Of a DNA stretch of 64,000 nucleotides, positions 28,056-36,553 are shown one piece after another. Source of the DNA: Bacteroides sp. (GTDB taxonomy: Bacteria > Bacteroidota > Bacteroidia > Bacteroidales > Bacteroidaceae); assembly GCA_021202275.1 (NCBI GenBank), contig JAJQDI010000016.1, positions 125,148-189,147 of the forward strand, written 5' to 3'. The notes beneath the pieces are model-generated. The model ran no database searches and was not told the DNA's origin. It worked only from the letters and a program-made list of their open reading frames with translations. The number at the start of each line of letters is the position of its first letter. Positions within the stretch are counted from its first letter, which is position 1. The position numbers and the translations under genes are program-made.

Positions 28056-28069
28056 AGATCAGCCAGGGA

Positions 28070-29413
28070 TTAATAAAAACAAAGTTCCTGTCCGCGCACA
28101 GCATCCTCTACCTGAGCATCGGTATACACCAGCTGTCCGTTCACAAACGTCTTTTCCACCCTCCAGTGAAGCGTCTGTCCCTCCAGCGGGCTCCATCCGC
28201 ACTTGCTCAGGATATCCCGCGGACCCACCATCCATCCGGCATCCGGACGCACCAATACCAGGTCGGCCTGGTAGCCCGTACGCAGAAATCCCCGTTTGTC
28301 TATCCCGTACAAGCGGGCAGGGGCGTGGCACATCTTTTCTACCACCTCTTCTACGGTAAACACCTTCTCGCGGGTCAGCTCCAGCATACTCACCAGAGAG
28401 AACTGCACCATGGGCATACCCGATACAGCTTTCAACGCCCCTCCCTGCTTCTCCGCCAGCAGGTGGGGAGCATGGTCGGTAGCAATCACATCGATGCGTC
28501 CGGAGCGCACGGCCGCGCGCAACGCCTCCCGGTCTGCGGCCTTTTTGATGGCCGGGTTGCACTTGATACGGGTACCGTACCGGGCATAGTCCTCCTCCGT
28601 ATAGAGCAGGTGGGGGATGCACGCCTCGGCCGTGATCCGTTTGCCGGCCAGTGGCTTCGCTTCCAGCAGCTCCAGTTCGCGGGCCGTAGACACATGCAGC
28701 AGGTGCAGGCGTGCCCCGGTCTGCTGTGCCAGGCGCACGGCAAGTGCCGAAGAGGCATAGCAGGCCTCCTCCGAGCGGATCAGCGGGTGATATTCCAGCG
28801 GCAGGTCGTTGTCCCGCCCCGCTTCGGCCAGGTATTTCTCCGTGTTCTGCCGGATCATCTCCTGGCTTTCGTAATGAGCGGCAATGAGCAGGTCGGTACC
28901 GGAAAAGATACGGGTCAGGCTCTCCTGGCGATCCACCAGCATGTTGCCGGTGCTCGAACCCATAAACAACTTGATGCCGCATACCCGGCGGGCATCGAGC
29001 TGCGGAAAGTCTGTATAATTGTCGTTGGTAGCTCCGAAGTAGCACGAGTAGTTCACCCTGCATTCCGCAGCCATCCGTCGCATCTTCTCTTCCCAGGCTT
29101 CCGGTGTGGTGGTCTGTGGCACGGTGTTGGGCATATCCATCACCGAGGTCACCCCTCCGGCCGCCGCTGCGCGGCTTTCGCTGCGGATGTCTGCTTTCTG
29201 TGTGAGTCCCGGATCGCGGAAGTGTACATGATCATCTATCACACCCGGCAGCAGCAGACACCCGGTAGCATCTATCCGCTGGTCGTACGTGGCAGAAGGG
29301 CTTTCTCCCTCCCGGAGGATCTCCGCGATCTGCCCGCCGCAGATCCCTACCGAGCCGCGCAGGCGTGCGCCTTCGTTGACCCATGTGACATTTTCTATCA
29401 GGATACGTCTCAT
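28070..29413 (-). CDS. pyrC: Dihydroorotase
   Basis: Zinc amidohydrolase that cyclises carbamoyl-aspartate to dihydroorotate in pyrimidine synthesis. The 447-residue protein has the metal motif DDHVHFRDPGLTQKADI (about 60-76), GGVTSVMDMPNT, the HLLHVSTARELELLE region and ATDHAPH (about 320-326), which is class I (long) dihydroorotase organisation. The start ATG at 29413 overlaps the stop of the mannosyltransferase gene in an ATGA, so the two are translationally coupled. The longer open frame upstream of 29413 is the antisense/other frame of that gene. Confidence 0.94.
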   Translation of the reverse strand: MRRILIENVTWVNEGARLRGSVGICGGQIAEILREGESPSATYDQRIDATGCLLLPGVIDDHVHFRDPGLTQKADIRSESRAAAAGGVTSVMDMPNTVPQTTTPEAWEEKMRRMAAECRVNYSCYFGATNDNYTDFPQLDARRVCGIKLFMGSSTGNMLVDRQESLTRIFSGTDLLIAAHYESQEMIRQNTEKYLAEAGRDNDLPLEYHPLIRSEEACYASSALAVRLAQQTGARLHLLHVSTARELELLEAKPLAGKRITAEACIPHLLYTEEDYARYGTRIKCNPAIKKAADREALRAAVRSGRIDVIATDHAPHLLAEKQGGALKAVSGMPMVQFSLVSMLELTREKVFTVEEVVEKMCHAPARLYGIDKRGFLRTGYQADLVLVRPDAGWMVGPRDILSKCGWSPLEGQTLHWRVEKTFVNGQLVYTDAQVEDAVRGQELCFY

Positions 29414-30156
29414 AGTGGTTTCTGTGGGTATTTGTGGAAGAAACTGTGCAGCTTCAGCTTGATCACGCCAAAGACAGCCTCTCCGAAGATGCTGGTATTC
29501 ATTTTGGAAGTCCCCAGTTCCCGGTTGATGAAGATCACAGGGATCTCCACAATGCAGAATCCGCTTTTGTAGGCGGTAAACTTCATCTCTATCTGGAAAG
29601 CATACCCCTTGAAGTGGATGCTGTCGAGATCCATGGTCTCCAGCACCTGACGGCGGCAACATTTAAAGCCCGCCGTGGTGTCGTGTACGGGCAGTCCGGT
29701 GATCAGACGCACATACTTCGAAGCGAAGTACGACATCAATACCCGGCCCATGGGCCAGTTCACCACATTCACCCCGCTCACGTACCGCGAACCGATGGCC
29801 AGGTCGGCCCCGTCGTGTGCGCACGCGTTGTAGAGGCGCGGCAGGTCGTGCGGGTTGTGACTAAAGTCGGCATCCATCTCAAAGATATACACGTAGTCGT
29901 GTGCCAGTGCCCATTTGAATCCGGCTATGTAGGCCGTGCCCAGCCCCAGCTTGCCCCGACGCTCTATCATAAAAAGCTGTTCGGGAAACTCCTGCTGAAG
30001 CTCCTTCACAATGGCGGCGGTGCCGTCGGGCGAGCCGTCTTCGATCACAAGGATGTGGAATATCTTGTCCAGCCCGAAAACCGCGCGGATGATATTGGCT
30101 ATGTTTTCCCGTTCGTTATAGGTCGGGATGATGACGATACTGTCGGATCTGTACAT
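29410..30156 (-). CDS. Polyprenyl-phosphate mannosyltransferase (GT2)
   Basis: A 248-residue GT2 enzyme similar to dolichyl/polyprenyl-monophosphomannose synthase: IIPTYNERENIANIIRAV at the N-terminus, VIEDGSPDGTA, the metal-binding FEMDADFSHNP (DxD) and the AIGSRYVSGVNVVNWP loop, then DTTAGFKCCRRQVLE. It transfers mannose from GDP-mannose to a lipid phosphate for use by periplasmic mannosyltransferases such as Bacteroidota O-glycosylation. There is no C-terminal membrane domain. It overlaps pyrC by 4 bp (ATGA). Confidence 0.92.
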   Translation of the reverse strand: MYRSDSIVIIPTYNERENIANIIRAVFGLDKIFHILVIEDGSPDGTAAIVKELQQEFPEQLFMIERRGKLGLGTAYIAGFKWALAHDYVYIFEMDADFSHNPHDLPRLYNACAHDGADLAIGSRYVSGVNVVNWPMGRVLMSYFASKYVRLITGLPVHDTTAGFKCCRRQVLETMDLDSIHFKGYAFQIEMKFTAYKSGFCIVEIPVIFINRELGTSKMNTSIFGEAVFGVIKLKLHSFFHKYPQKPL

Positions 30157-30164
30157 AAAAAAGA

Positions 30165-30515
30165 ATTTACGATTGGACGATTGACGATTTACGATTTAAA
30201 TTACCTGCATGAATCCGGGATGTATCATCGGATGGCATCCGCTTGCTGTAGAGACGCACGGCGTGCGTCTCCGCGGTGTGCGTCCAACATAGCGGTGTAC
30301 GTCCGATCCGGAAGCGTATTTCTCCACGGTGTGCATCTCCGTGAAGGTATGTACTGTTCTGTGTATGATGCCCGTCCGGTACGGCGTATATTCCCGGAAA
30401 ACAACTATTTCCATCCGGTACCTCTTTCCATCCGGCACGCTGAGACGCACGCCGTGCGTCTCTACAGGTAGATGCTATCGGTCGTCAGGGTATTTGTAAT
30501 GTCAATCGTCACCTG
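30165..30515. repeat. MITE-like dispersed repeat with flanking modules, copy 5
   Basis: Flanking module ACGATTGGACGATTGACGAT, then the core from TGTAGAGACGCACGGCGTGC (about 30249) to GCACGCCGTGCGTCTCTACA (ends about 30469), then GGTAGATGCTATCGG and AATGTCAATCGTCA. Confidence 0.8.
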
Positions 30516-30594
30516 TTAGATAAATGTGAAGAACAAATGTAGTGCTTTTCTTGTAGTTACAAAAGATTGTATACGAAAACTAAGTATTATTTAG

Positions 30595-30602
30595 TAATTT
30601 TG
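30595..30602 (+). promoter_or_regulatory. -7 box of mfd
   Basis: TAATTTTG, about 35 bp before the mfd start. The -33 element is not clear. Confidence 0.5.
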
Positions 30603-30636
30603 CATCCGGTTTCACGTTCTTAAAAATGTTGCATCT

Positions 30637-33600
30637 ATGACCCTTACCGAGCTCCGGCAGCTATATCGCGCTCATCCTCAGATAGAGGCTGTCTCTTCAC
30701 TTCTCCGGGATACTGCCAACCGACATATCTATTGCGGAGGCCTCACTGCCTCCTCTGCCTCTTTTTTTGCTTCGTTGTGGACAGGCAATACAGAGGCCCC
30801 TTTTGTCTTTATCCTCAACGACCTGGAAGAGGCGGGTTATTTCTATCACGACCTCACTCAGGTGCTGGGAACGGAGCAGGTGTTGTTCTTCCCCTCTTCG
30901 TTCCGCCGGGCGGTGAAGTACGGGCAGAAAGACCCTGCCAATGAAGTGCTGCGTACCGAGGTGTTGAGCCGGGTGCGCAAGGGAGAGCAGGGGCTCACGG
31001 TGGTCACCTATCCCGATGCCCTGGCCGAGAAGGTGGTCTCCGCCGGCGAACTGGACCAGCACACCCTCCGGTTGCAGGCGGGCGAGCGGGTGGATATGGA
31101 CTTTATCACACAGGTACTGCGCAGCTACGGTTTTGAGTATGTGGAGTATGTCTACGAACCGGGTCAGTACGCACTCCGGGGCAGTATCATAGATGTGTTC
31201 TCTTTCTCTTCGGAATATCCCTACCGCATCGACTTTTTCGGCGATGAGGTGGAGACGATCCGTACCTTTGACGTAGAGAACCAGCTCTCGCGCGAACGCA
31301 GGGAGAGCATCTCCATCGTGCCGGATCTCACGGCAGGTAGCGGTTCTCAGACCTCTTTCCTGGAGTTTATCCCCGCAGAGAGCATACTGGCTATGCGCGA
31401 TTTTTCCTGGGTGCGGGAGCGTATCCGGGCGGTGAGCGAAGAGACGCTGGCTCCGCAGGCCATCGCTGCCCGCCAGGAGTCGGAACAGAGTGTAGCCAGC
31501 CTGGAAGGGAAGCTGATAGACGGTGAGCAGTTCGCGCGCAAAGCCCTGGAATTCCGGCGGATGGAGTTCGGGAGCAAGCCCACCGGCACGCCGGAGGCTA
31601 CGGTCGCCTTCCATACCGCTGCGCAGCCTATCTTCCACAAGAACTTCGACCTGGTGACCTCCTCTTTCCGGGAGTTCCTGGAGCAGGGATATACGCTCTT
31701 TATCTGTAGCGACAGCAGCAAGCAGATCGACCGGATCCGGGCTATTTTCGAAGATCGCGGAGACGACCTGCCTTTCACAGCAGTAGAGAAGACCCTGCAC
31801 GCGGGATTCACCGATCATACGGCCCGTCGTTGCATCTTCACCGATCATCAGATCTTCGACCGGTTCCACAAATACAGCCTCAAGAGCGACAAGGCCCGTT
31901 CGGGAAAGGTGGCTCTGTCGCTCAAAGAGCTCAACCAGTTCACTCCCGGAGACTATGTGGTGCATGTAGATCATGGCGTAGGGCGGTTTGCCGGACTGGT
32001 GCGTATACCCAACGGCAACACCACCCAGGAGGTGATCAAACTGGTCTATCAGAACGAAGACATTGTGTTTGTCTCTATCCATTCGCTTCATAAGGTCTCC
32101 AAATACAAAGGGAAGGAAGGCGAGGCACCGCGCCTCAACAAACTGGGTACCGGGGCCTGGGAGAAACTCAAGGACCGGACCAAGAGCAAGATCAAGGACA
32201 TCGCGCGCGACCTCATCCGCCTCTATTCCCGACGACGGGAGGAGAAGGGATTTGCCTTCAGTCCCGATAGTTTCCTGCAACACGAGCTGGAGGCCTCTTT
32301 CATGTACGAGGATACGCCGGATCAGAGCAAATCTACCACGGAGGTGAAGCAGGACATGGAGCGCGACATCCCGATGGACCGCCTGGTGTGCGGCGATGTG
32401 GGCTTCGGAAAGACCGAGGTGGTTATCCGCGCGGCTTTCAAAGCCGTGGCAGACAACAAACAGGTGGCGGTATTGGTGCCTACCACCGTGCTGGCCTACC
32501 AGCACTACCAGACTTTCCGCGATCGGCTGAAAGAGTTTCCCTGCCGGGTAGAGTACCTGAGCCGGGCGCGTACGGCCACGCAGACCCGGGCGGTGCTCAG
32601 GGGATTGAAGGAGGGTGAGGTGAACATCCTCATCGGCACACACCGCATCCTGGGCAAAGATGTGGAGTTCAAAGACCTGGGATTGCTCATCATCGACGAG
32701 GAGCAGAAATTCGGTGTGGCGGTCAAGGAGAAACTGCGTCAGATGAAGGTGAATGTAGATACGCTCACCCTCACGGCTACTCCCATACCGCGCACGTTGC
32801 AGTTTTCGCTCCTGGGCGCGCGCGACCTGAGTGTGATCTCTACCCCTCCGCCCAACCGCTACCCGATACAGACGGAGGTACATACGTTCAACGAGGAGGT
32901 GATCACAGAGGCCATCAACTTCGAGATGAGCCGCAACGGACAGGTCTTTTTCGTGAACAACCGCGTGGCCAACCTGCCGGAGTTGAAAGCGATGATCACG
33001 CGCCATATCCCGGACTGCCGGGTGGCCATCGGTCACGGACAGATGGAGCCGGCGGAGCTGGAGAAGATCATCCTGGGGTTTGTGAATTACGACTACGATG
33101 TGCTATTGGCTACTACCATCATCGAGAGCGGTATTGATATACCTAATGCCAATACGATTCTTATCAACCAGGCGCAGAACTTCGGCCTGAGCGACCTGCA
33201 TCAGATGCGGGGCCGGGTAGGGCGCAGCAACAAAAAGGCATTCTGTTACCTGCTGGCACCCCCGCTCAGCAGCCTCACCCCCGAGGCGCGCCGCCGCTTG
33301 CAGGCGATTGAGAATTTCAGCGACCTGGGTAGCGGGATACACATTGCCATGCAGGATCTGGACATCCGCGGAGCGGGCAATATGCTGGGAGCGGAGCAGA
33401 GCGGATTCATTGCCGACCTGGGCTACGAAACCTACCAGAAGATACTTACGGAGGCAGTGCGGGAGCTGAAGAACGAGGAGTTTGCCGATCTGTATGTCGA
33501 AGAGATCCGGCCCGATGGTACCATCAGTGGCGAACAGTTTGTGGAGGAGTCGCAGGTAGAGAGCGACCTGGAACTCCTATTGCCGGCCAACTATGTGACG

Positions 33601-34011
33601 GGCAGCAGCGAGCGGATGCTGCTCTACCGCGAGCTGGACAAGCTGACCCTGGACCGGGATGTGCAGGCGTTCCGTGACCGGCTGGAAGACCGCTTCGGCC
33701 CTGTGCCGCCGGAAACGGAGGAGCTGCTGCGCATCGTGCCCCTGCGCCGGATAGCGGCCCGGCTGGGGGTAGAGAAAGTATTCCTGAAAGGGGGGCGCAT
33801 GACGCTTTTCTTTGTTTCCAATTCGCAGAGTCCTTTCTATCAGAGTGTGGCTTTCGGCAAGATCATAGATTACATGATGCTCTATCCGCGCCGGTGCGAT
33901 CTGCGTAAGCAGAACGGCAGACGCAGTATGGTGATCAAAGAGGTACCCAATGTGGAGACGGCGGTATATATTTTACAGGAGATGGTAGGGTTGCCGGCAA
34001 AGCAGGGGTAA
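30637..34011 (+). CDS. mfd: Transcription-repair coupling factor Mfd
   Basis: DNA translocase that removes RNA polymerase stalled at lesions and recruits UvrA. The 1124-residue protein shows the UvrB-like N-terminal module, the RNAP-interacting domain (PGDYVVHVDHGVGRFAGLV, about 443-461), the RecG-like motor with Walker A CGDVGFGKTEVVIRAAF (about 583-599), DEEQKFGV (Walker B), TATPIPRTL and the Q-rich motif VI region, and then the TRCF domain (EEIRPDGTISGEQFVEESQ). Length is normal. It is monocistronic and is followed by the accessory island. Confidence 0.97.
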   Translation: MTLTELRQLYRAHPQIEAVSSLLRDTANRHIYCGGLTASSASFFASLWTGNTEAPFVFILNDLEEAGYFYHDLTQVLGTEQVLFFPSSFRRAVKYGQKDPANEVLRTEVLSRVRKGEQGLTVVTYPDALAEKVVSAGELDQHTLRLQAGERVDMDFITQVLRSYGFEYVEYVYEPGQYALRGSIIDVFSFSSEYPYRIDFFGDEVETIRTFDVENQLSRERRESISIVPDLTAGSGSQTSFLEFIPAESILAMRDFSWVRERIRAVSEETLAPQAIAARQESEQSVASLEGKLIDGEQFARKALEFRRMEFGSKPTGTPEATVAFHTAAQPIFHKNFDLVTSSFREFLEQGYTLFICSDSSKQIDRIRAIFEDRGDDLPFTAVEKTLHAGFTDHTARRCIFTDHQIFDRFHKYSLKSDKARSGKVALSLKELNQFTPGDYVVHVDHGVGRFAGLVRIPNGNTTQEVIKLVYQNEDIVFVSIHSLHKVSKYKGKEGEAPRLNKLGTGAWEKLKDRTKSKIKDIARDLIRLYSRRREEKGFAFSPDSFLQHELEASFMYEDTPDQSKSTTEVKQDMERDIPMDRLVCGDVGFGKTEVVIRAAFKAVADNKQVAVLVPTTVLAYQHYQTFRDRLKEFPCRVEYLSRARTATQTRAVLRGLKEGEVNILIGTHRILGKDVEFKDLGLLIIDEEQKFGVAVKEKLRQMKVNVDTLTLTATPIPRTLQFSLLGARDLSVISTPPPNRYPIQTEVHTFNEEVITEAINFEMSRNGQVFFVNNRVANLPELKAMITRHIPDCRVAIGHGQMEPAELEKIILGFVNYDYDVLLATTIIESGIDIPNANTILINQAQNFGLSDLHQMRGRVGRSNKKAFCYLLAPPLSSLTPEARRRLQAIENFSDLGSGIHIAMQDLDIRGAGNMLGAEQSGFIADLGYETYQKILTEAVRELKNEEFADLYVEEIRPDGTISGEQFVEESQVESDLELLLPANYVTGSSERMLLYRELDKLTLDRDVQAFRDRLEDRFGPVPPETEELLRIVPLRRIAARLGVEKVFLKGGRMTLFFVSNSQSPFYQSVAFGKIIDYMMLYPRRCDLRKQNGRRSMVIKEVPNVETAVYILQEMVGLPAKQG

Positions 34012-34173
34012 GGGAAAGGTTGTGCAGAATCCGGATGAGATGTAAGTACGTTTTTGTTTCCGGTTAAAGGTAATGAATGTTTTTTTGTATAGATTTATTT
34101 ATTCGGAAGTTGTGTTGGGGAAGGCAGGTGAAAGAGTCGGGTCTGTTTGTCCGGAGCAAAAAATGTGTCTGCA

Positions 34174-34218
34174 TAGTGCCACAAAAGTGCCAAAGTGCCA
34201 TTAAGGCACAAAATACAT
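34174..34218. repeat. Left inverted flank of the toxin island
   Basis: TAGTGCCACAAAAGTGCCAA and following bases (to 34218) are the inverted counterpart of 37453-37501, with about 41 of 44 aligned positions matching. It contains GTGCC units spaced like iterons. The stretch 34012-34490 otherwise has no gene I accept. Confidence 0.7.
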
Positions 34219-34490
34219 ACAGAAAAAGGTGTAGTAAATATTATTATTTGATTATTAAGTGGTTAGAATTAAGGTCGCCTTTTCGTGAATGTTTATTTAC
34301 TCGTTGGAACGTGTACAGGTTGTTCAGAGACTTTTTAGAGAAAGGAACCCAGGGTGTGATCGTTTCCGATGTATTGGTTTGTATATATTTCTGTGTGTTT
34401 ATATAGTGACTCCAATGTGAAGATTCTGTATGCGAAATTCCTGTGTTCTTTTATAGAACATGTTTTTAAATAGAGAGTTTTATGGCAGGT

Positions 34491-34669
34491 TTTGATAACT
34501 ATTTCTTATCTTTGCAGTACCCAATAGTTATTTAAATTTTAATAAGTAGTTTTATTATGGACATCTTATCTACTAAAAAAACAAAGGCAGGCTTACGGGT
34601 GCAAGTCCCGAAACGTTGTTGTTCCATAACTTGTTATGGTTTAAATAATTGTTGGGCGAGACCTGCCTT
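34491..34669 (+). ncRNA. SymE-module leader RNA, copy 1, with promoter
   Basis: A conserved promoter block (TTTTGATAAC ... TATCTTTGCAGTACCCAATA; -7 box 34507-34514) is followed by a folded leader. The outer stem is AAGGCAGG (34584-34591) with CCTGCCTT (34662-34669). The invariant inner hairpin is CGGGTGCAAGTCCCG (34596-34610), and a further hairpin CCATAAC/GTTATGG follows. AATTGTTGGGC (34647-34657) is perfectly complementary to 34701-34711, just after the start codon of the downstream ORF, so the leader could block translation. Confidence 0.65.
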
Positions 34670-34698
34670 CTTTTTATTCATCCTTTAATTTTTTTATT

Positions 34699-34980
34699 AT
34701 GCCCAACAATTTAAACAACAACAAGAAAGAAAAAAACTTTCCCGAAAGCCTCTCAAAGCCAAAGTACTAAAGATCAGAAACTCAGATGAAAGTCTGCACC
34801 TCAGGCGGCTTACTGTCTCTTCCCAGAGCGTAGTGAACAAAAAAAAGTAGTAACGGACTCAAGTCCATTCCTTTTCTGCGGCTGATGGGAGTATGGCTGG
34901 ATCAGGCCGGATTTCCCATTAACAGCCAGGTAGATGTGATCGTAGACAACCATCTGCTTATAATCAAACCAGCAGATTGA
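34699..34980 (+). pseudogene. SymE-like toxin ORF, copy 1, frame-disrupted
   Basis: Conceptual product of the SymE family (AbrB-fold type I toxin): KPLKAKVLKIRNSDESLH, RRLTVSSQSVVN, then IPFLRLMGVWLDQAGFP and NSQVDVIVDNHLLIIKPAD, closely following the E. coli SymE layout R-LTVS...IP...L-G-WL--AGF....VDV-V. The ATG at 34699 (MPNNLNNNKK) is in one frame, which stops at 34768. The middle lies in the -1 frame reached at an in-frame A AAA AAC heptamer, and the C-terminal part in another frame reached at an A8 run (34839-34846). It is either a decaying gene or one expressed by slippage/frameshifting. Confidence 0.65.
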
Positions 34981-34988
34981 TAAAACAG

Positions 34989-35027
34989 TAAGAACGGCTC
35001 TTCCCGCAAAGGGAAGAGCCGTTCTTA
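34989..35027 (+). terminator. Terminator of SymE-like module 1
   Basis: Perfect 17-bp hairpin TAAGAACGGCTCTTCCC / GGGAAGAGCCGTTCTTA immediately after the SymE-like frame. It closes the module as a transcription unit. Confidence 0.8.
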
Positions 35028-35097
35028 TCTTATTCTCTTCGCTGATAGCCTTATCTTAGAAACTGCCCTTCTGCATGATTATGGATAAGCGTATAAA

Positions 35098-35496
35098 TTA
35101 TTTTTCCAAAAGTTTTTTTATGGTTTGGATCAGTCTTTCAGTAGGTTTTATCATGGCGGTGACATCTTCTTCTTCGATCAGGTTCCAATCGTCATAATCT
35201 CCGGTTTGACGCAGTAGAAAAAGTTGGTTGTATGTTTTTCCTATTTCTTTAGGAATGATGTTTGTTTTTATAAAATGAAGTGCGAATAGCGTGGCTACTC
35301 CTTTATGTGATTGAGCAGAATATCCTGACTTTATGAGTAGTGCACTCACGAGGTTGTAACAGCTGTAGTAGAGTCTGTTTGCTGCTGTATTCCAAAACTG
35401 CATCTGTATATTTCCTTTCGCTTCGATAAGTGCCTGATCGGACTTTTCGATACGGGTACTTATTATGGCATTTCTTTCTTCTGCTGTAAGTGTCAT
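35098..35496 (-). CDS. HEPN-domain protein of a HEPN/MNT pair
   Basis: A 132-residue all-helical HEPN protein: WNTAANRLYYSCYNLVSALL (about 31-50), KSGYSAQSHKGVATLFALHF and RQTGDYDDWNLIEEEDV. HEPN proteins paired with minimal nucleotidyltransferases act as toxins (RNases), or as substrates for nucleotidylation by the partner, in HEPN/MNT toxin-antitoxin systems. Its start overlaps the end of the MNT gene by 4 bp. Confidence 0.85.
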   Translation of the reverse strand: MTLTAEERNAIISTRIEKSDQALIEAKGNIQMQFWNTAANRLYYSCYNLVSALLIKSGYSAQSHKGVATLFALHFIKTNIIPKEIGKTYNQLFLLRQTGDYDDWNLIEEEDVTAMIKPTERLIQTIKKLLEK

Positions 35497-35810
35497 ACGA
35501 TTTCTATTCCTTCCGTTTGTACATTTTTACGAAACAAGGACGGCTTGTTTATCTCCCATTGAGAACGTACATAGATCAGAGGGTTTATTAATTCGCCCAT
35601 TTCCCAGCCTAATTCGATAAAAGGATATGCATAGGTATCAAAGTCGGTTGATTCTTTTCGGGGTTTGTCCAATATAATAAGCAGATCCCAATCCGATTCT
35701 TCATTGGCTTCGTTCCTTGCCTGAGAACCAAACAAGATAAGGGTGTGATCCGGTAAAACGTTACGTTTTATCTTACGGATACGTTCTAATATAGTGGCTC
35801 TATCTGCCAT
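35493..35810 (-). CDS. Minimal nucleotidyltransferase of a HEPN/MNT pair
   Basis: A 105-residue MNT-type nucleotidyltransferase with the catalytic signature LFGSQARNEANEESDWDLLI (GSx10DxD, about 27-46). In HEPN/MNT systems this subunit acts as the antitoxin, modifying the HEPN toxin with nucleotides. It is the first gene of the pair and overlaps the HEPN gene by 4 bp. The pair lies between the two SymE-like modules and is transcribed against them. Confidence 0.88.
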   Translation of the reverse strand: MADRATILERIRKIKRNVLPDHTLILFGSQARNEANEESDWDLLIILDKPRKESTDFDTYAYPFIELGWEMGELINPLIYVRSQWEINKPSLFRKNVQTEGIEIV

Positions 35811-35989
35811 GGTACCTCTTTTTATTAGTATAACAAAAATAATAAGATTATGGATGATAACAAAGCCATTTATTGTTTATTTGAAAAACCTCTTGTTCTT
35901 TTCCGTTACTTCGCTTTACCGGGAGAAGATATAGTAAAAAAGGGGATAGCTTTTCTTCTTATCTAAAAGCCTCTCCGTATATAAATGTT

Positions 35990-36147
35990 TTGATAACAAT
36001 TTCCTCTCTTTGCAGTACCCAATATAATCGTGTATAAAAATGAATTTTAGTTTAGGACATCTTAAAATAATGAGGTGGGCATACGGGTGTAAGTCCCGGA
36101 ACTTGTCCCTGCAGAAATGCACGGTTATGTTGGGCGTGACTCACCTC
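35990..36147 (+). ncRNA. SymE-module leader RNA, copy 2, with promoter
   Basis: The same promoter block (TTTTGATAACAATTTCCTC, TCTTTGCAGTACCCAATA) leads into a leader whose outer stem is now GAGGTG (36072-36077) with CACCTC (36142-36147). The sequence differs from copy 1 but the pairing is kept. The inner hairpin CGGGTGTAAGTCCCG (36084-36098) is conserved. TGTTGGGC (36128-36135) is complementary to GCCCAACA (36178-36185) at the start of the downstream ORF, as in copy 1. Confidence 0.65.
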
Positions 36148-36175
36148 TCTTTTTATAATCAAAAAATTATTTATT

Positions 36176-36441
36176 ATGCCCAACAAAAAAACAAGTTCCC
36201 GAAAACCCCTCAAAGCCAAAGTACGAAAGATCAGAAACTCAGAGGAAAGTCTGCCCCTCAGGCGGCTTACCGTCTCTTCCCAGAGCGTAGTCAACAAAAA
36301 AAAGCAGTAACGGGCTCAACCCCATTCCTTTTCTGAGACTGATGGGAGTCTGGCTGGATCAGGCCGGATTCCCCCGTTAACAGCCAGGTAGATGTGATCG
36401 TAGACAACCATCTGCTTATCATCAAACCCGCGGATTCATAA
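36176..36441 (+). pseudogene. SymE-like toxin ORF, copy 2, frame-disrupted
   Basis: From the ATG at 36176 a 44-codon frame reads MPNKKTSSRKPLKAKVRKIR ... RRLTVSSQSVVNKKKQ and stops at 36308, right after an A8 run (36296-36303). One A fewer would continue into NPIPFLRLMGVWLDQAGFP. A C5 run at 36371-36375 then breaks the frame again before NSQVDVIVDNHLLIIKPADS (stop 36439). The A8 position is identical in both copies. With both shifts corrected it would be a ~87-residue SymE-type protein. Confidence 0.65.
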
Positions 36442-36446
36442 ATGAT

Positions 36447-36484
36447 CAAACCCGCCCTTACAGATGTCTGCAAGGGCGGGTTTG
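36447..36484 (+). terminator. Terminator of SymE-like module 2
   Basis: CAAACCCGCCCTT / AAGGGCGGGTTTG hairpin 6 bp after the SymE-like stop. Its stem sequence is unrelated to the terminator of module 1, although the location is the same. Confidence 0.8.
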
Positions 36485-36553
36485 GTTTACTATTTTGTTT
36501 TATTTCCTGAAATCCTACATAAAACAGACCATTTATATGGGCACTTCAAAGAA

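Noticed and set aside
28059..29063. Long alternative frames antisense or out of frame with dihydroorotase, sbcC and mfd
   Set aside because: They are shadows caused by high GC at third codon positions of the true genes, which have full family motifs.
34077..34406. 109-codon frame after mfd
   Set aside because: Aromatic/Cys-rich nonsense-like peptide crossing the inverted flank of the island; no recognisable family or promoter.
34584..34669. Cobalamin riboswitch (GGTGnAAnTCC-like loop inside a GGCAGG/CCTGCC stem)
   Set aside because: The loop resembles part of a B12 riboswitch, but the conserved B12-box core (GCCACTG) and the GGGAA segment are missing, the domain is far too short, and no B12 gene follows.
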